Shown piece by piece: positions 51,720-60,261 of a DNA stretch of 64,000 bases; the first letter of the stretch is position 1, and each line of letters opens with the position of its first letter. Made by a program: the position numbers and the translations under genes. Source of the DNA: Pseudomonas sp. Q1-7 (lineage in GTDB: Bacteria; Pseudomonadota; Gammaproteobacteria; Pseudomonadales; Pseudomonadaceae); the NCBI RefSeq assembly GCF_028010285.1, contig NZ_CP116304.1, forward strand, positions 1,938,501 to 2,002,500, written 5' to 3'. A model generated the notes under the pieces. The model searched no databases. It saw nothing but the letters and a program-made list of their open reading frames with translations, and had not been told where the DNA came from.

Positions 51720-52173
51720 GGTTTACCTCTTTTCTAGCAAATTACGCGGCTGTACTGATGCAACAGCGGCATTGGACTTGTTGGATTGAGCGTTTGTGTT
51801 TCGCGGCGAAAAAAAGCTGATTCAAGGGTTGCGGCACCAAACGCCTTTTTTCGAAACGAACTACCCCCTGCACATGAATCGGTGCATGCGGAGTCGTTCC
51901 GAGGGGTGAAGGAAAATGAGGGTCGCGTCGACAGTGCTTATGCCGGAACGTGACCTGATCGCCGGGGCATAATAATCGCAACTTTCAGGTTTTGATCAAA
52001 AAACGATCAGCTGCCCGACGGGCGGCAGTGACTCCGCAAGCCAAGGCAGCCTCGAAAAAGGTTCGGTGCCCCGCGAAGAATGCGGGTTTCAGACACCCGG
52101 GATGCGCCGGTGATTCGCCGGGTTCGCGCGCTCGCGGCGCGCTGCCTTGAGCGATCTCCCTGGGGCCAAAAAA
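51720..52173. other. Gene-poor upstream region of the membrane protein gene
   Basis: About 450 bp with no supported gene. The part nearest the membrane gene is lower in GC, with A/T runs (GGCGAAAAAAAGCTG, CGCCTTTTTTCG, TTTTGATCAAAAAACGATCA). It presumably holds that gene's promoter. I tested for an ANR/FNR site (TTGAT-N4-ATCAA) at the TTGATCAAAAAACGATCAG stretch and it does not fit. Confidence 0.45.
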
Positions 52174-52206
52174 AAAACATCCACGCTCAACGAACGTGGA
52201 TGTTTT
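52174..52206. terminator. Strong hairpin terminator after grxC
   Basis: A 12-bp stem, AAAACATCCACG and CGTGGATGTTTT, with a 9-base loop is flanked by a long A-run on the left. Read on the minus strand this gives a hairpin followed by a U-run, placed just downstream of grxC. Confidence 0.88.
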
Positions 52207-52224
52207 CTTGCCAGGCCGATCATC

Positions 52225-52470
52225 CTAGGTCGCCGCCGTGAGACCCCCTTGCCGGTCGAAGGCCCGTAGATCATCGAAACCACCGATATGGCGACCTTCG
52301 ACATAGATCTGCGGCACTGTCCGTCGGCCGGTCCGGGCGACCAGTGCGGCACGTTCCTCGGGGTCGGCGCCGACGTCGATCATGGTGATATCCAGACCGC
52401 GGCGCGACAGCAGCGCCAGAGCCTGAACGCAGTAGGGGCAGCCAGTAGCGGTGTAAAGGGTCGCTTTCAT
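52225..52470 (-). CDS. grxC: Glutaredoxin 3 (GrxC-like)
   Basis: An 81-residue dithiol glutaredoxin. The redox site CPYC is at residues 11-14 (YTATGCPYCVQALALL), with the cis-Pro motif TVPQIYVEG and the C-terminal GGFDDLRAFD glutathione-binding pattern. The start at 52470 has GAGG upstream. It is 4 bp after the AhpD-like gene and so co-transcribed. It reduces disulfides and mixed glutathione disulfides. Confidence 0.93.
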   Translation of the reverse strand: MKATLYTATGCPYCVQALALLSRRGLDITMIDVGADPEERAALVARTGRRTVPQIYVEGRHIGGFDDLRAFDRQGGLTAAT

Positions 52471-52474
52471 GCTG

Positions 52475-53005
52475 TCACTCCTCGGCAAGCGGCGCGACAG
52501 CGGGGAAATCGATCTCCGTCCCGGCCACGTTGTTGACGTAGTTGGTCAGGGTCAGCAGCGCAATCTGCGCCACGATGTCCACCAGTTGGGTGTCGCTCAG
52601 GCCGGCGGCACGTGCCTCGGCCAGTTGCGCATCGGTCACCTGGCCCCGGCTTTCGGTCACGTGCCGGGCGAAGGCCGCGACGGCGTCGAGGCTGCCGCGG
52701 CGCGCCTGCTCGATGCTTGTCTCATCCAGGCCAGCCTTGCGGCCGAACAACGCATGAGCCGCCAGGCAGTAATCGCAGCCGTTCACCTCGGAGGTGGCCA
52801 GCGCGACCGTTTCGCGCTGGCGTGCGGTCAGCGAGTTCTTGCCCAGAGCCTGCGACAGTGCCAGGTATCCGCTCAGTGCGGCCGGCGCATGGGCCAGGGT
52901 ACGGAAGGTATTGGGAATGGAACCCAGGTTTTTCTGGATGCCGCTCAGCAATGGGCGGGCGGCATCCGGGGCTTGCTCGATCAGAACGGGGGCAATGCGG
53001 CTCAT
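52475..53005 (-). CDS. AhpD/carboxymuconolactone-decarboxylase-family peroxidase-like protein
   Basis: A 176-residue helical protein. The CxxC-H active-site pattern is ETVALATSEVNGCDYCLAAH with Cys77, Cys80 and His84, as in AhpD-like thiol peroxidases. The start at 53005 fits MSRIAPVLIEQAPDAARPLL and has AGGAG upstream; an extra in-frame ATG at 53020 is less likely. It is first gene of a pair with grxC, divergent from an AraC regulator. Coupling to a glutaredoxin suggests that the peroxidase may be reduced by Grx. Confidence 0.88.
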   Translation of the reverse strand: MSRIAPVLIEQAPDAARPLLSGIQKNLGSIPNTFRTLAHAPAALSGYLALSQALGKNSLTARQRETVALATSEVNGCDYCLAAHALFGRKAGLDETSIEQARRGSLDAVAAFARHVTESRGQVTDAQLAEARAAGLSDTQLVDIVAQIALLTLTNYVNNVAGTEIDFPAVAPLAEE

Positions 53006-53142
53006 GGAGGTTCTCCTCATGATTGGGATTGGCTGGGCACTGGCGCCAGCGTCGAGTTCATGATCTGGAAAACCACTTTCCAATTGGCTGCTAATCGTCA
53101 ATGTTATGCGGCAGATCGTCCAAACCTGTCGAGAAAACCCCT

Positions 53143-53976
53143 ATGGATCGCCTGTCCTCCCTGCTCACCCATTTCCACATGCACGCCACCACCTACTACA
53201 GCGGCGGCTTGTGCGGCACCATCGAATACGACGGCGAGGATCGACAGGGCCAACTGCACCTTCTGCGCGCCGGACGCATTCGCATCCAGGCCGAGCGCCT
53301 GCACGTCCACGAGATTGACGAACCGACCCTGATCCTGTTTCCGCGCCCGGTTCCGCACACCTTGATCGCCGACACCGACGACCAGGCCGAGCTGGTCTGC
53401 GCGTCGCTGGCCTTCGATGGCGGCGTCGACAACCCGCTCACCCAGGCCTTGCCCGGCTACCTGCTGTTGCCCCTGTCGCAGTTGCCCAATCTGGCGGGCA
53501 ATCTCGAGTGGCTGTTCCAGGAAGCCTTCGGCGAGGAATGCGGACGCTTCGCCGTGCTGAATCGTCTGTTCGAGCTGATGCTGATCCAGCTCCTGCGCCA
53601 CCTGATGGCAAGCCGCAGTCTGTCCACCGGCCTGATGGCGGGGCTGGCCGACCCACGGCTGGCGCGCGCCCTCACCTTGATGCACGACGCACCGCAGCAG
53701 GCCTGGTCGGTGGAAACCCTGGCACAGGCCTGCAACATGTCCCGCGCCAGTTTCGCGGCGCGCTTCCACCAGGTGGTCGGTAGCACACCGGCCGATTACC
53801 TGCTCGGCTGGCGCGTCAGCCTGGTGCAGAAGCGCCTGCGCGAAGGCCGCCCGATCGCCCTGATTGCCGATGAAGTGGGCTACGAAAGCCCATCGGCACT
53901 GTCGCGCGCCTTCCGCCGCAAGGTCGGCAAAAGCCCCCGCGAGTGGCTGGGCGCCGCCGAGGCGCAAGCGGTCTAG
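53143..53976 (+). CDS. AraC-family regulator with cupin N-terminal domain
   Basis: A 277-residue regulator. The N-terminal cupin_6-type sensor (about 5-170; [31 protein letters not shown], then [22 protein letters not shown]) precedes two HTH modules (about 185-270; [26 protein letters not shown] and [26 protein letters not shown]). This type often controls a nearby reductase or peroxidase, here the divergent ahpD-like/grxC pair. Its end overlaps the convergent Lrp gene by 4 bp. Confidence 0.9.
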   Translation: MDRLSSLLTHFHMHATTYYSGGLCGTIEYDGEDRQGQLHLLRAGRIRIQAERLHVHEIDEPTLILFPRPVPHTLIADTDDQAELVCASLAFDGGVDNPLTQALPGYLLLPLSQLPNLAGNLEWLFQEAFGEECGRFAVLNRLFELMLIQLLRHLMASRSLSTGLMAGLADPRLARALTLMHDAPQQAWSVETLAQACNMSRASFAARFHQVVGSTPADYLLGWRVSLVQKRLREGRPIALIADEVGYESPSALSRAFRRKVGKSPREWLGAAEAQAV

Positions 53977-54458
53977 CCAATGACCAACCCATTGGGCGGC
54001 AGCGGCAGGGCTGTCTTGTAACGCACCTGCTTGAGCGCAAAGCTCGAACGGATGTTCGCCACGCCTGGAATTTTCGTGAGATGGTCGAGGATGAAGCGTT
54101 CCAGCGCCTGGATATCGGGCACCAGCACACGCAGCAGGTAGTCGGCGTCCCCCGTCATCAGGTAGCACTCCATCACCTCCGGACGCTCGGCGATGGCGTT
54201 CTCGAAGCGCGCCAGCGCATCCACCACCTGCTTCTCCAGGCTGACGTGGATGAACACGTTGACGTTCAGCCCAAGCAGCTCAGGCGCCAGCAGCGTGACC
54301 TGCTGACGGATCAGACCGAGCTCTTCCATGGCCTTCACCCGGTTGAAGCAGGGCGTGGGGGAAAGATTCACGGCGCGCGCCAGCTCGGCGTTGGTGATCC
54401 GCGCGTCGTCCTGCAGGCGGTTGAGAATGCCAATATCGGTGCGGTCCAGTTTTCGCAT
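53973..54458 (-). CDS. Lrp/AsnC-family regulator
   Basis: A 161-residue regulator. The N-terminal HTH ([42 protein letters not shown]) and C-terminal RAM/ligand domain ([24 protein letters not shown]) are canonical. It is divergent from an EamA exporter with a 138-bp AT-rich gap, an arrangement seen for Lrp-type regulators of amino-acid exporters. Control of the exporter gene is inferred. Confidence 0.92.
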   Translation of the reverse strand: MRKLDRTDIGILNRLQDDARITNAELARAVNLSPTPCFNRVKAMEELGLIRQQVTLLAPELLGLNVNVFIHVSLEKQVVDALARFENAIAERPEVMECYLMTGDADYLLRVLVPDIQALERFILDHLTKIPGVANIRSSFALKQVRYKTALPLPPNGLVIG

Positions 54459-54596
54459 GATAAATATTCTTTAGATTTGACTGATTGAAGAGTATTTCTC
54501 TTTAAGAGGGACAATTACCAGATAAATAGAGAAAGTTTCTCCGCCCGCTCCGGCATAGGCTGTTCCGCATCGATCCATCGATGAAGGAGAGCCGCC
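54459..54596. promoter_or_regulatory. AT-rich divergent promoter between Lrp and EamA genes
   Basis: The gap is strikingly AT-rich for this genome (TAAATATTCTTTAGATTTG, AGATAAATAGAGAAAG), as is usual for Lrp targets. It includes the small inverted repeat CTCTTTAAGAG at 54498-54508. Confidence 0.5.
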
Positions 54597-55547
54597 GTGA
54601 CGACGTGCCCGCACAGCCTGCCCACCCAAGCGCAAACCACCGTCGCCACGCGTCGCGTACTGACGCCACGATTCAAGGGCACGCTGCTGCTCCTGATGGC
54701 GATCCTCCTGTGGGGCGTGAACTGGCCGGTGATGAAGGCCGGCCTTGGTCACGTCACGCCCGTGTGGTTCTCGGCCAGCCGCTTCGCGCTCGGCGCCCTG
54801 TGCCTGTTCGCCGTGCAGTTTGCGACCGGCACCTTGTACCGACCGAAGCGGCAGGACTTGCCACTCATCTTCAGCGTCGGCCTGCTGCAGATGCTCGCGT
54901 TCACCCTGCTCGGGTCGCTGGCGATGACCGACATCCCGGCCGGCCGCTCGGCGGTGCTCGCCTACACCACGCCGCTGTGGGTAACGCCCCTGGCGGTGCT
55001 GTTCTTCCGTGAGCGCCTGGCCGCGCGACAACTCATCGGCACCGTTCTGGGCATCGTCGGCGTGGCCTTGCTGTTCAATCCTCTCGCCCTCGACTGGAGC
55101 GATACGACGCTGCTGCACGCCAACCTCATGCTGTTGGCCGCTTCGGCCTGCTGGGCGCTGTGCATCCTGCACCTGCGCTACGCCAAGGCAGGTGCCAGCG
55201 CCTACCAGCTCGCTCCCTGGCAGATGCTGGTCGCGACCATGCCGCTGCTCGCACTGGCGCGGATCGTCGAAGGGCCGTTCACCGGAGATGGCTCCGCGGC
55301 ACTCTGGCAGATCGTGCTCTTCGTCGGCCCGGTCGCGACTGCGTTCTGCTTCTGCGCGGTCAACGCCGCGAGCATGTGGCTGCCGGCTACCAGCATGTCG
55401 CTGGCCATGCTCGGCGTGCCGCTTGTTGGCTTGATTAGCTCGGTGTTCTGGCTCGGCGAAACGCTGAGCCTCAGCCTCATTGCCGGCGTGCTGGCGATTT
55501 CCGCCGGCATCCTCGTTGCCATCGTCAAACGGCGGTCGAGCCGTTAG
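54597..55547 (+). CDS. EamA/DMT-superfamily metabolite exporter
   Basis: A 316-residue inner-membrane transporter with about ten helices in two EamA repeats. LLLMAILLWGVNWPVMKAGLGHVTPVWFSASR opens the first repeat and LLAASACWALCILHLRYA the second. It starts at GTG with AAGGAGA 6 bases upstream. The first 30 residues are hydrophilic. It is divergent from an Lrp/AsnC gene, suggesting amino-acid or related metabolite export under Lrp-type control. Substrate unknown. Confidence 0.9.
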   Translation: MTTCPHSLPTQAQTTVATRRVLTPRFKGTLLLLMAILLWGVNWPVMKAGLGHVTPVWFSASRFALGALCLFAVQFATGTLYRPKRQDLPLIFSVGLLQMLAFTLLGSLAMTDIPAGRSAVLAYTTPLWVTPLAVLFFRERLAARQLIGTVLGIVGVALLFNPLALDWSDTTLLHANLMLLAASACWALCILHLRYAKAGASAYQLAPWQMLVATMPLLALARIVEGPFTGDGSAALWQIVLFVGPVATAFCFCAVNAASMWLPATSMSLAMLGVPLVGLISSVFWLGETLSLSLIAGVLAISAGILVAIVKRRSSR

Positions 55548-55571
55548 CCGGACATCACTCAGACGTCCCGC

Positions 55572-55859
55572 TCACGTCATGATCTGTGTGCCGGCGAGGG
55601 CAATCGCCCGGTCGTGGGCCGCCTCGTAGAGTGTTCGTGCGTCGCCCAGCAGCAGCCCCACCGCAAAGGCCAGCCGCGCTGCTTCGTGCTGGACGAAATC
55701 GCTGTTGTCCGCCTGTTCCACCAGATGCAGCAATTCGATCGCCGCCGTCATGCGCTGCTGTGCGGTTTCGAACAGGTGTCCAGGGCTGGCGGCGGCGTTG
55801 AAGAACATCACGTCGTGAAAGGATTGGAAAGGCGAGATGAGGGCCTTGAAGTCACGCAT
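55572..55859 (-). CDS. Small hypothetical protein, helical
   Basis: A 95-residue protein without signal peptide: MRDFKALISPFQSFHDVMFFNA then a helical body rich in Ala and Leu (LFETAQQRMTAAIELLHLVEQ, HEAARLAFAVGLLLGDARTLYEAAHDRAIAL). GGAGG precedes the ATG at 55859; the longer frame to 56105 covers Pro-rich non-homologous sequence. It loosely recalls the small Pseudomonas DUF3077/DUF6124 proteins, but I cannot assign a family. Convergent with the EamA gene, 24 bp away. Its upstream region contains a large imperfect hairpin. Confidence 0.7.
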   Translation of the reverse strand: MRDFKALISPFQSFHDVMFFNAAASPGHLFETAQQRMTAAIELLHLVEQADNSDFVQHEAARLAFAVGLLLGDARTLYEAAHDRAIALAGTQIMT

Positions 55860-56443
55860 GGCGCACCTCCGCGGTGGAGGAGGGGGAGGGCGAGGCGATG
55901 AAGCAGGCGCGGAGGCGCGCGTGGGTAAAAGGTGGGAAACGCATGTCCGTTGCTCCCTCGTGTGATCGGGGATACCGCTGCCCCATTCGTTGCTACGCGA
56001 AAAGAGGGTGGCGGTGCCGTGCGGGAGTAGCAAACCGGTCACACGAGGGTTTCCCCACCGGCAAGGCACAAGACCTTCCCCGCACGGCTCCGCCATAGAC
56101 GCCAAGAAACATCAGGCAGAAGAAAAGCGCCCGTGCTTGAGGCATCGGCGCTTCCGCGCTCGTGTGAATCCGGATTGCTACATCCAGGTCACGGGATTGA
56201 CCGTGACGGGCCGGACTCTAGCCAGGGCGCGCGTAGGCGCTCAAGGCTAAAGGCTGGTAGGAACTGGCACTGTCAGCGGGTAGGTTTTGCGTACAGAAAA
56301 GGCTGTAGGAAGCGGCCCCGCCGTATGTCGCCGTAACCCTTCTGGCCGACGCAAGGTCGCCCGGTTCCAGGTTCGGAGTGGGTCAAAAACTATACTCACG
56401 ATGCGGGGGTAAAGCTGGGGGGAACCATGCAGGAGGGCTCGCC
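55860..56443. other. 584-bp region with one structured element
   Basis: No supported gene. It contains the nested hairpin at 56010-56094, described separately, and the promoters of the flanking divergent small genes. The short ORFs here lack ribosome sites. Confidence 0.5.
56010..56094. other. Nested hairpin of unknown function
   Basis: Outer stem GGCGG-t-GCCGTGCGGG pairs with CCCGCACGGC-t-CCGCC, 15 pairs with a single T/T mismatch. An inner stem CCGGT pairs with ACCGG, enclosing a loop that contains GAGGGTTTCCCC. On the minus strand it lies about 150 bp upstream of the small gene at 55859. It could be a structured leader, a small RNA or a mobile palindromic element. There is no T-run directly after it. 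Confidence 0.6.
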
Positions 56444-56827
56444 ATGCGCATCCTCACACTGTCCGTGATCCTCCTGGCCATCGCCACCGGCGGCCAGGCC
56501 CTCGCCCAGCAACCCTGGCCCACCCCCAGCAGCAGTTCGGGCGAAACCCTCCTTGCCTGGAATGGTGGAGGCCACGGCGGCCGCCACCACCACAAGCAAT
56601 TCCGCGGCTACGGTCATAAGCACAGCTACAAGCACTACTACCAGCGCCGCCATCACCCCTACTACAACCACCGGCCGCGCGTGATCTACGCCCCGCGCTA
56701 CTACGGCGGCCACGTCGTCGTCCCGCAGCCGTACTACTACCCGCGTTATGGCAGCCCGAGGATCGTGATTCAGTACTACGACCCGAGGTCGGGAATATTC
56801 GTGGGCGGTGATCTGGGCGGGTACTGA
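56444..56827 (+). CDS. Small exported His/Tyr-rich protein
   Basis: A 127-residue protein. The signal peptide (about 1-21, ILTLSVILLAIATGGQALA) is followed by a low-complexity part rich in His, Tyr, Gly and Arg (GGHGGRHHHKQFRGYGHKHS; YYQRRHHPYYNHRPRVIYAP), ending in IVIQYYDPRSGIFVGGDLGGY. AGGAGGG precedes the ATG. Metal binding or interaction with a surface polymer is suggested by composition only; no family recognised. Confidence 0.8.
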   Translation: MRILTLSVILLAIATGGQALAQQPWPTPSSSSGETLLAWNGGGHGGRHHHKQFRGYGHKHSYKHYYQRRHHPYYNHRPRVIYAPRYYGGHVVVPQPYYYPRYGSPRIVIQYYDPRSGIFVGGDLGGY

Positions 56828-56874
56828 GTGAATGCCGAAACGGCTGGCCGGAAGCGGGCTACCGACTTTTCGCG

Positions 56875-57087
56875 CTACTTAGCAGAGGCCAGGAGATACG
56901 CGACCAGCGCATTGGCATGACCATGCCCGAGGCCATGTTCCGCCTTGAGCCAGGCCACCATTTCCATGTGCTTCTTGCCGCTCTGCGTTCCCAGCAGATC
57001 GAGCCAATGGCTGATGGGGTGGCCGTATTTTTTCTCTATCGAGGGGAAGTACGAGGCGGGGCCCTTTACCTGGCTTTCTTCGGTCAT
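56875..57087 (-). CDS. DUF4287 small protein
   Basis: A 70-residue protein: GPASYFPSIEKKYGHPISHWLDLL, then KHMEMVAWLKAEHGLGHGHANALVAYLL, the DUF4287 pattern. AAGGA lies upstream of the ATG at 57087; the longer frame is non-homologous. It is 95 bp downstream of ppiC on the same strand, separated by a GC-rich hairpin. Function unknown. Confidence 0.85.
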   Translation of the reverse strand: MTEESQVKGPASYFPSIEKKYGHPISHWLDLLGTQSGKKHMEMVAWLKAEHGLGHGHANALVAYLLASAK

Positions 57088-57149
57088 GGTGAAAGTCCTT
57101 TTAGATGCTCGAAGGCCGAAAATCGCTGAAGAAGACAGCGCGAAAGTAG

Positions 57150-57175
57150 AAGGCGCCGCCGGGCGGCGGCGCCTT
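57150..57175 (-). terminator. GC-rich hairpin after ppiC
   Basis: An 11-bp perfect stem, AAGGCGCCGCC and GGCGGCGCCTT, with loop GGGC lies 8 bp downstream of the ppiC stop. The following minus-strand bases (CTACTTTCG) hold only a weak U-run, so termination may be partial. Confidence 0.6.
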
Positions 57176-57182
57176 GAATCCA

Positions 57183-57464
57183 TCAATCCTGACGGCTGGT
57201 GACTTCCAGCAGGTGATAGCCGAACTGGGTTTTCACCGGGCCTTGCACGACGTTCAGCGGGGCGCTGAAAACGACCTGATCGAACTCCTTGACCATCTGG
57301 CCACGGCCGAACGAGCCGAGGTTGCCGCCGTCGCGGCTGGAGGGGCAGGTGGAGTGTTGTTTGGCGATGTCGGCGAAGTCGGCGCCGGCTTCGATGGCGG
57401 CTTTGAGTTCGTTGCACTTCTCTTCGCTGGAAACCAGGATGTGGCGGGCAGTGGCGCGTGCCAT
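57183..57464 (-). CDS. ppiC: Parvulin-type peptidyl-prolyl isomerase PpiC
   Basis: A 93-residue single-domain cytoplasmic parvulin: ARHILVSSEEKCNELKAAIEAG at the start, QHSTCPSSRDGGNLGSFGRGQMVKEFDQVVF and VKTQFGYHLLEV. It is the size of E. coli PpiC, with no signal peptide. AAGGAG lies 9 bases before the ATG at 57464. It catalyses cis-trans isomerisation of proline bonds. Confidence 0.95.
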   Translation of the reverse strand: MARATARHILVSSEEKCNELKAAIEAGADFADIAKQHSTCPSSRDGGNLGSFGRGQMVKEFDQVVFSAPLNVVQGPVKTQFGYHLLEVTSRQD

Positions 57465-57566
57465 GGTGGTGTACTCCTTGTTCATTGAGGAGGCAGAGAC
57501 TAGCGGAATTGGTGGGCGATTCAAGGTGCCTGGTCCGCGTTTGCCGGTTCGTCGCCCAATCGTCCG

Positions 57567-58466
57567 TTACACCTGCCCGCCGTGGGCTTCTGCGACCAGC
57601 CAGTCCACCAACGCCTGCAGTGGCGGACTGGCTCCGGGGCGTTCGGGGTAGACGAGGAAGTAGGCGCCGCCGGTGGGCACCTTGAGGTCGAAGGGCGCCA
57701 CCAGGTGGCCGTTGGCGAGGTCTTCGCCGATCAGTGACCAGTCGCCGAGGGCGATGCCGGCGCCCTGGGCGGCGACGGACAGGGCCAGGTCCATGGTGTC
57801 GAAGTGGTGCCCCCCGCTGAGCGCGCCGGGCGTATGGCCGGCGGCGCGCAGCCAGCCTTCCCAGTCGTGCTTGTCCCGCGCAGGGTGCAGGAGTACGTGG
57901 CGTTCCAGGTCCGCCGGGGTGTCCAGCGGCAGCGGGCCCTCCAGCAATTGGCGGGTGCAGACGGGCGTGAGTTGTTCATTGAACAGGTGGTGCGCGGTGA
58001 CGTTTCCGGTCGGCGTGGGGCCGTAGATGATCGCCGCGTCGAACTGGTCGCGGCGGAAGTCCACGCCATAGGCGATGGTGGTGGTGAGTTCCACCGGCAC
58101 GTCGGGGCGCTCGGCCTGCCATTTCATCAGGCGCGGCAGCAGCCAGCGCATGGCGCAGGTGGGGGCCTTGAGTTGCAGGGCCTTGCGCCGGGCGCCGACT
58201 TCTTCCACGGCTTCGTCGATCAGGGCGAACACCTGCTGGATGCGCGGGAACAGGTCGCGGCCCTGTTCGGTCAGGGCCAGGCCCCGCGCCTGGCGCAGGA
58301 ACAGCGGGTAGCCGAGGTGGCTTTCCAGTCCGGCGATCTGCCGGCTGACGGCGCCCTGGGTGATGTGCAGCTGCTCGGCGGCGCGGGTGAAGTTGCAGCA
58401 CTGGGCGGTAACCAGGAAGGTGTGCAGGGCAGGCAGGGGCGGGAGGCGTTTCATTGGTTGAGTCAT
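57567..58466 (-). CDS. LysR-family regulator (GcvA-like)
   Basis: A 299-residue LTTR with HTH LPALHTFLVTAQCCNFTRAAEQLHITQGAVSRQIAGLE and the effector domain from about residue 95 (LKAPTCAMRWLLPRLMKWQAERPDVPVEL), typical of the GcvA subgroup. It is divergent from an aldehyde dehydrogenase 138 bp away, its likely target along with the following SDR gene. Confidence 0.92.
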   Translation of the reverse strand: MTQPMKRLPPLPALHTFLVTAQCCNFTRAAEQLHITQGAVSRQIAGLESHLGYPLFLRQARGLALTEQGRDLFPRIQQVFALIDEAVEEVGARRKALQLKAPTCAMRWLLPRLMKWQAERPDVPVELTTTIAYGVDFRRDQFDAAIIYGPTPTGNVTAHHLFNEQLTPVCTRQLLEGPLPLDTPADLERHVLLHPARDKHDWEGWLRAAGHTPGALSGGHHFDTMDLALSVAAQGAGIALGDWSLIGEDLANGHLVAPFDLKVPTGGAYFLVYPERPGASPPLQALVDWLVAEAHGGQV

Positions 58467-58604
58467 GATCCAGAGACATGGCTAGTATGACGATTTTTGC
58501 CTTGTCAGTGTGGCCGCTGGGCGGCTCAATGGGCGCCACTTGTGGCCCTCCAGCCTGTCGTGCAGGGAGCGGCTGTCCTCCGTTCTGCTCATGGAGCCCC
58601 TGCA

Positions 58605-60068
58605 ATGTCGAATACCCTCCCGACCTTCCCCGAAACCCTGTCCGGCGTGTGCATCGACGGCCAGTGGTTGCCCGCCGCCGCGCCGCTGGAGGTGGTGAAC
58701 CCCGCCACCGAGGAGCGCCTGGCGAGCATCGGCACCGGCGATGCGGTGACTGTCGACCAGGCGGTGCAGGCCGCCAGCCGCGCATTCCCGGCCTGGGCTC
58801 GCAGCAGCGGCGGCGAGCGTGGCGCGCTGCTGCGGCGCATTGCCGAGGGCGTGCGCCAGCGCCGCGAAACCCTGATCCAGCTGCAGTCGCTGAACAACGG
58901 CAAGCCGCTGTTCGAGGCCGCCATCGACGTGGATGACGTGGTCGGCACCTTCGAGTACTACGCGGGCCTGGCCGAAGGCCTGGACGCCCAGCAGGACCGC
59001 CCGGTGGAGCTGCCCAGCGAAGACTTCGCCGCCCGCCTGCGCCGCGAGCCCGTGGGCGTGGTGGGGCTGATCGTGCCGTGGAACTTCCCCATGGTGACCA
59101 CCGCCTGGAAACTCGCGCCGGCCCTGGCCGCCGGCTGCGCGGTGGTGCTCAAACCGTCCGAGGTGACGCCGCTGCCGGAGCTGGAGCTGGCGCGCATCAT
59201 CGTTGAGGCCGGCGTGCCGGCTGGCGTGTTCAATGTGGTGTGCGGCACCGGCCTGGCGGTGGGCGCGCCGCTGTCGTCGCACCCGAAGGTGGCCAAGGTG
59301 TCCTTCACCGGCAGCAATGCGGTGGGTGTGCAGGTGATGCAGCGCGCCGCGGAAACCGTGAAGGGCATCAGCCTGGAGCTGGGCGGCAAGTCGTCGCTGC
59401 TGGTGCTGGAACAGGCCGACCTGGACCTGGCCGTGGAGCTTGCCTGTGGCGGTGCCTTCTTCAACGCCGGGCAGATGTGTTCCGCCACCAGCCGCGTGCT
59501 GGTGGCCGAACCGCTGGTGGCGGATTTCCTGGCACGGGTGCAGGCCCGCGCCGAGGCCACGAAGGTGGGCGACCCCTTCAGCGAAGGCGTGGAGATGGGC
59601 GCGCTGGTGAACGCGGCGCAATACCAGCGCGTGCGTGGCCATATCGAACGCGGTATCGCCGCCGGCGCACGTCTGGTGTGCGGTGGCGAGCGTCCGGCGG
59701 AACTGGCGCGTGGCTACTTCCTCACGCCGACGGTGTTCACCGATGTGCCGCAGGACAGCGCGCTGTGGAACGAGGAAATCTTCGGCCCGGTGCTCTGTGT
59801 GCGCAGCTTCGCCAGCGAGGCAGAGGCCATCGAGCTGGCCAACGACAGTGAGTTCGGCCTGGTGGCCAGCGTGGTGAGCGCCGACCTGGAGGCCGCCGAG
59901 CGCGTGGCCAACGCCCTGCAGGCGGGCATGGTGTGGATCAACTCCCCGCAGGTGATCTTCCCGCAGACCGCCTGGGGCGGTTACAAACAGAGCAGCATCG
60001 GCCGTGAACTCGGCCCGTGGGGCCTGGCCTCCTTCCAGGAGCTGAAGCATGTGGTGAGGGCGGTCTGA
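58605..60068 (+). CDS. Aldehyde dehydrogenase (betaine-aldehyde-dehydrogenase-like)
   Basis: A 487-residue NAD(P)-dependent aldehyde dehydrogenase. Catalytic Glu258 (SLELGGKSS) and Cys292 (NAGQMCSATSR) are present, with PWNFPMVTTAWKLAPAL, FTGSNAVG and EEIFGPVLCV. The start at 58605 has GGAG 8 bases upstream and a normal N-terminus. It is about as close to BetB/aminoaldehyde dehydrogenases as to other subgroups, so the substrate is open. It is divergent from a LysR gene. An SDR gene follows after a 193-bp gap largely filled by a repeat. Confidence 0.93.
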   Translation: MSNTLPTFPETLSGVCIDGQWLPAAAPLEVVNPATEERLASIGTGDAVTVDQAVQAASRAFPAWARSSGGERGALLRRIAEGVRQRRETLIQLQSLNNGKPLFEAAIDVDDVVGTFEYYAGLAEGLDAQQDRPVELPSEDFAARLRREPVGVVGLIVPWNFPMVTTAWKLAPALAAGCAVVLKPSEVTPLPELELARIIVEAGVPAGVFNVVCGTGLAVGAPLSSHPKVAKVSFTGSNAVGVQVMQRAAETVKGISLELGGKSSLLVLEQADLDLAVELACGGAFFNAGQMCSATSRVLVAEPLVADFLARVQARAEATKVGDPFSEGVEMGALVNAAQYQRVRGHIERGIAAGARLVCGGERPAELARGYFLTPTVFTDVPQDSALWNEEIFGPVLCVRSFASEAEAIELANDSEFGLVASVVSADLEAAERVANALQAGMVWINSPQVIFPQTAWGGYKQSSIGRELGPWGLASFQELKHVVRAV

Positions 60069-60089
60069 ATTCGGTGGACTGCTTCCTCT

Positions 60090-60180
60090 GTGGGGGCGAA
60101 TTCATTCGCTGAGGGCCGCGAAGCGGCCCCATTTCCCCAGGCAGGCCTGCGGCCTGTATAGCGATTGAAATCGCCCCCAC
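60090..60180. repeat. Palindromic repeat between aldehyde dehydrogenase and SDR genes
   Basis: GTGGGGGCGAATTCATTCGC at the left and GCGATTGAAATCGCCCCCAC at the right are imperfect inverted arms. They enclose GGGCCGCGAAGCGGCCCC and CAGGCCTGCGGCCTG hairpins. Confidence 0.85.
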
Positions 60181-60261
60181 AAGATTGGTTGTGCCTGCCC
60201 ATTGGCCGTTGCCATAGCCAAGCGCACACTGGCTAACGAATTCGGAAAAGGAGTGCTGACC

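Noticed and set aside
51980-52015. ANR/FNR box near TTGATCAAAAAACGATCAG
   Set aside because: The right half should read ATCAA after four bases; it does not, so the match fails.
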